Assembly: GCA_030524545.1 (NCBI GenBank) | Contig: JAUNGM010000011.1 | Span: forward strand, 1 to 64,000 | Length of the DNA: 64,000 bases | DNA from: Eubacteriales bacterium | GTDB lineage: Bacteria; Bacillota; Clostridia; Lachnospirales; Lachnospiraceae | Reading direction: 5' to 3' | Shown here: one piece after another, positions 63,439 through 64,000 of the stretch | How the letters are laid out: each line of letters opens with the position of its first letter | Numbering within the stretch: position 1 is the first letter of the stretch | Made by a program: the position numbers and the translations under genes | Notes under the pieces: generated by a model | Seen by the model: only the letters and a program-made list of their open reading frames with translations | Told to the model about the DNA's origin: nothing | The model's database searches: none

Positions 63439-64000
63439 TTAAGTTGTCTTCGCTTTCACGTCCAGTGTTTTTACTGCTTCAGAGAGAATCAGCTTGCCGT
63501 CCACACGCTCACAGGCAAGGAAGCCCACCTGCCCTGTTGCGGCATACAGCTCATTCAGTCTCTTGAAGCTCCTGCCCTGACGGTCAGCAATCCAGTAATA
63601 GCTGTAATCGCCGAATGCCATGACACGTTTCCCCTCCGCCAACTCCGGCACATAGATGGAAGTACGGTACGGACGGTTTAAAATCCTGTCCGGCTCGCCC
63701 TCACGCACGCTCGGCTGCCAGATATAATTCCCATTGCCGTCCTTCAGCTTACGGATAGCCTTGACCGTGGAATCGTTCAGGAGCCATGACGCCTTATTGC
63801 GGTACGGCGCGCGGAGGGAATAATACAGGTCCATGACATCATCAAACGTGATGCTCACGGTTGCTGCGGTTACCCCTGTCTCTGCACCGCTAGTAGTGTT
63901 AAATAACCCGATGGGCTTGCCCTGACCGTCACCGACAAAAAATGCTTCCTCCTCTTTCGCACCGATCCTGCGTCCGAACTCCTTGGAAATATACTGTTCG
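63439..64000 (-). CDS. phage major capsid protein, HK97 fold (N-terminus outside window)
   Basis: The frame runs open to the window edge: EQYISKEFGRRIGAKEEEAF, FFVGDGQGKPIGLF, then DVMDLYYSLRAPYRNKASWL, YIWQPSVREGEPDRILNRPY and a final AFGDYSYYWIADRQG. These are the C-terminal two-thirds of an HK97-type capsid. The start, and probably protease and portal genes, lie to the right. Confidence 0.9.
   Translation of the reverse strand, partial: EQYISKEFGRRIGAKEEEAFFVGDGQGKPIGLFNTTSGAETGVTAATVSITFDDVMDLYYSLRAPYRNKASWLLNDSTVKAIRKLKDGNGNYIWQPSVREGEPDRILNRPYRTSIYVPELAEGKRVMAFGDYSYYWIADRQGRSFKRLNELYAATGQVGFLACERVDGKLILSEAVKTLDVKAKTT

Overview
The window reads as a mobile-element-rich stretch of a Firmicutes genome, most likely a gut Clostridia (Lachnospiraceae-like). 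The signs are strong GGAGG ribosome sites, tightly packed minus-strand operons, and two-component, ABC-transporter and serine-recombinase families typical of that group. No rRNA or tRNA gene was recognised. All functional calls rest on motif recognition by eye; no search was run.

Layout. (1) 1-19.6 kb: early and DNA-metabolism region of a prophage, nearly all minus strand. It holds a ParB-like/DNA methyltransferase, an HNH endonuclease, an S-adenosylmethionine synthetase, a D5-type primase-helicase next to a cluster of short repeats that may be an origin, a MazF-like toxin, sigma-like regulators, an SNF2 helicase with a stop codon at its Walker A motif, a VRR-NUC nuclease, a DUF932 protein, a family A DNA polymerase carrying an intein, and DUF2815 and DUF2800 proteins. 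The late genes that should follow lie to the left of the window. (2) 20-22.8 kb: sigma factor, HTH and DUF3825 genes, a tandem-repeat array and an XRE regulator, resembling the control region of an integrative element. (3) 22.9-41 kb: accessory cargo. This includes a two-component system driving an FtsX/MacB-type ABC transporter, a likely metal or siderophore uptake set (AraC, ZinT-like lipoprotein, paired ABC exporter-fold proteins, DtxR/MntR), receiver-less winged-helix proteins, and a second FtsX-type ABC operon. (4) 41.4-46.9 kb: AT-rich island with a two-gene operon (histidine phosphatase plus an 867-residue protein with a divergent RtcB-like C-terminal half), a frameshifted zinc-ribbon gene and a TRIC-like channel. 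(5) 47.1-64 kb: one end of a second, siphovirus-type prophage. Read in transcription order from high to low coordinates it has capsid, connector, tail, tape measure, tail tip, holin, endolysin and a three-gene serine recombinase module. Two cargo cassettes with their own signals interrupt the late genes: an HsdR N-terminal-domain nuclease and a SymE-like toxin.

The most notable structure is in the DNA polymerase gene. A 309-codon intein sits in polymerase motif B, and an HNH homing endonuclease with its own ribosome site is encoded in a different reading frame of the same strand, inside the intein. Both frames stay open for about 770 bases. The second candidate for an undescribed system is the RtcB-like/histidine phosphatase operon at 41.5-44.6 kb.
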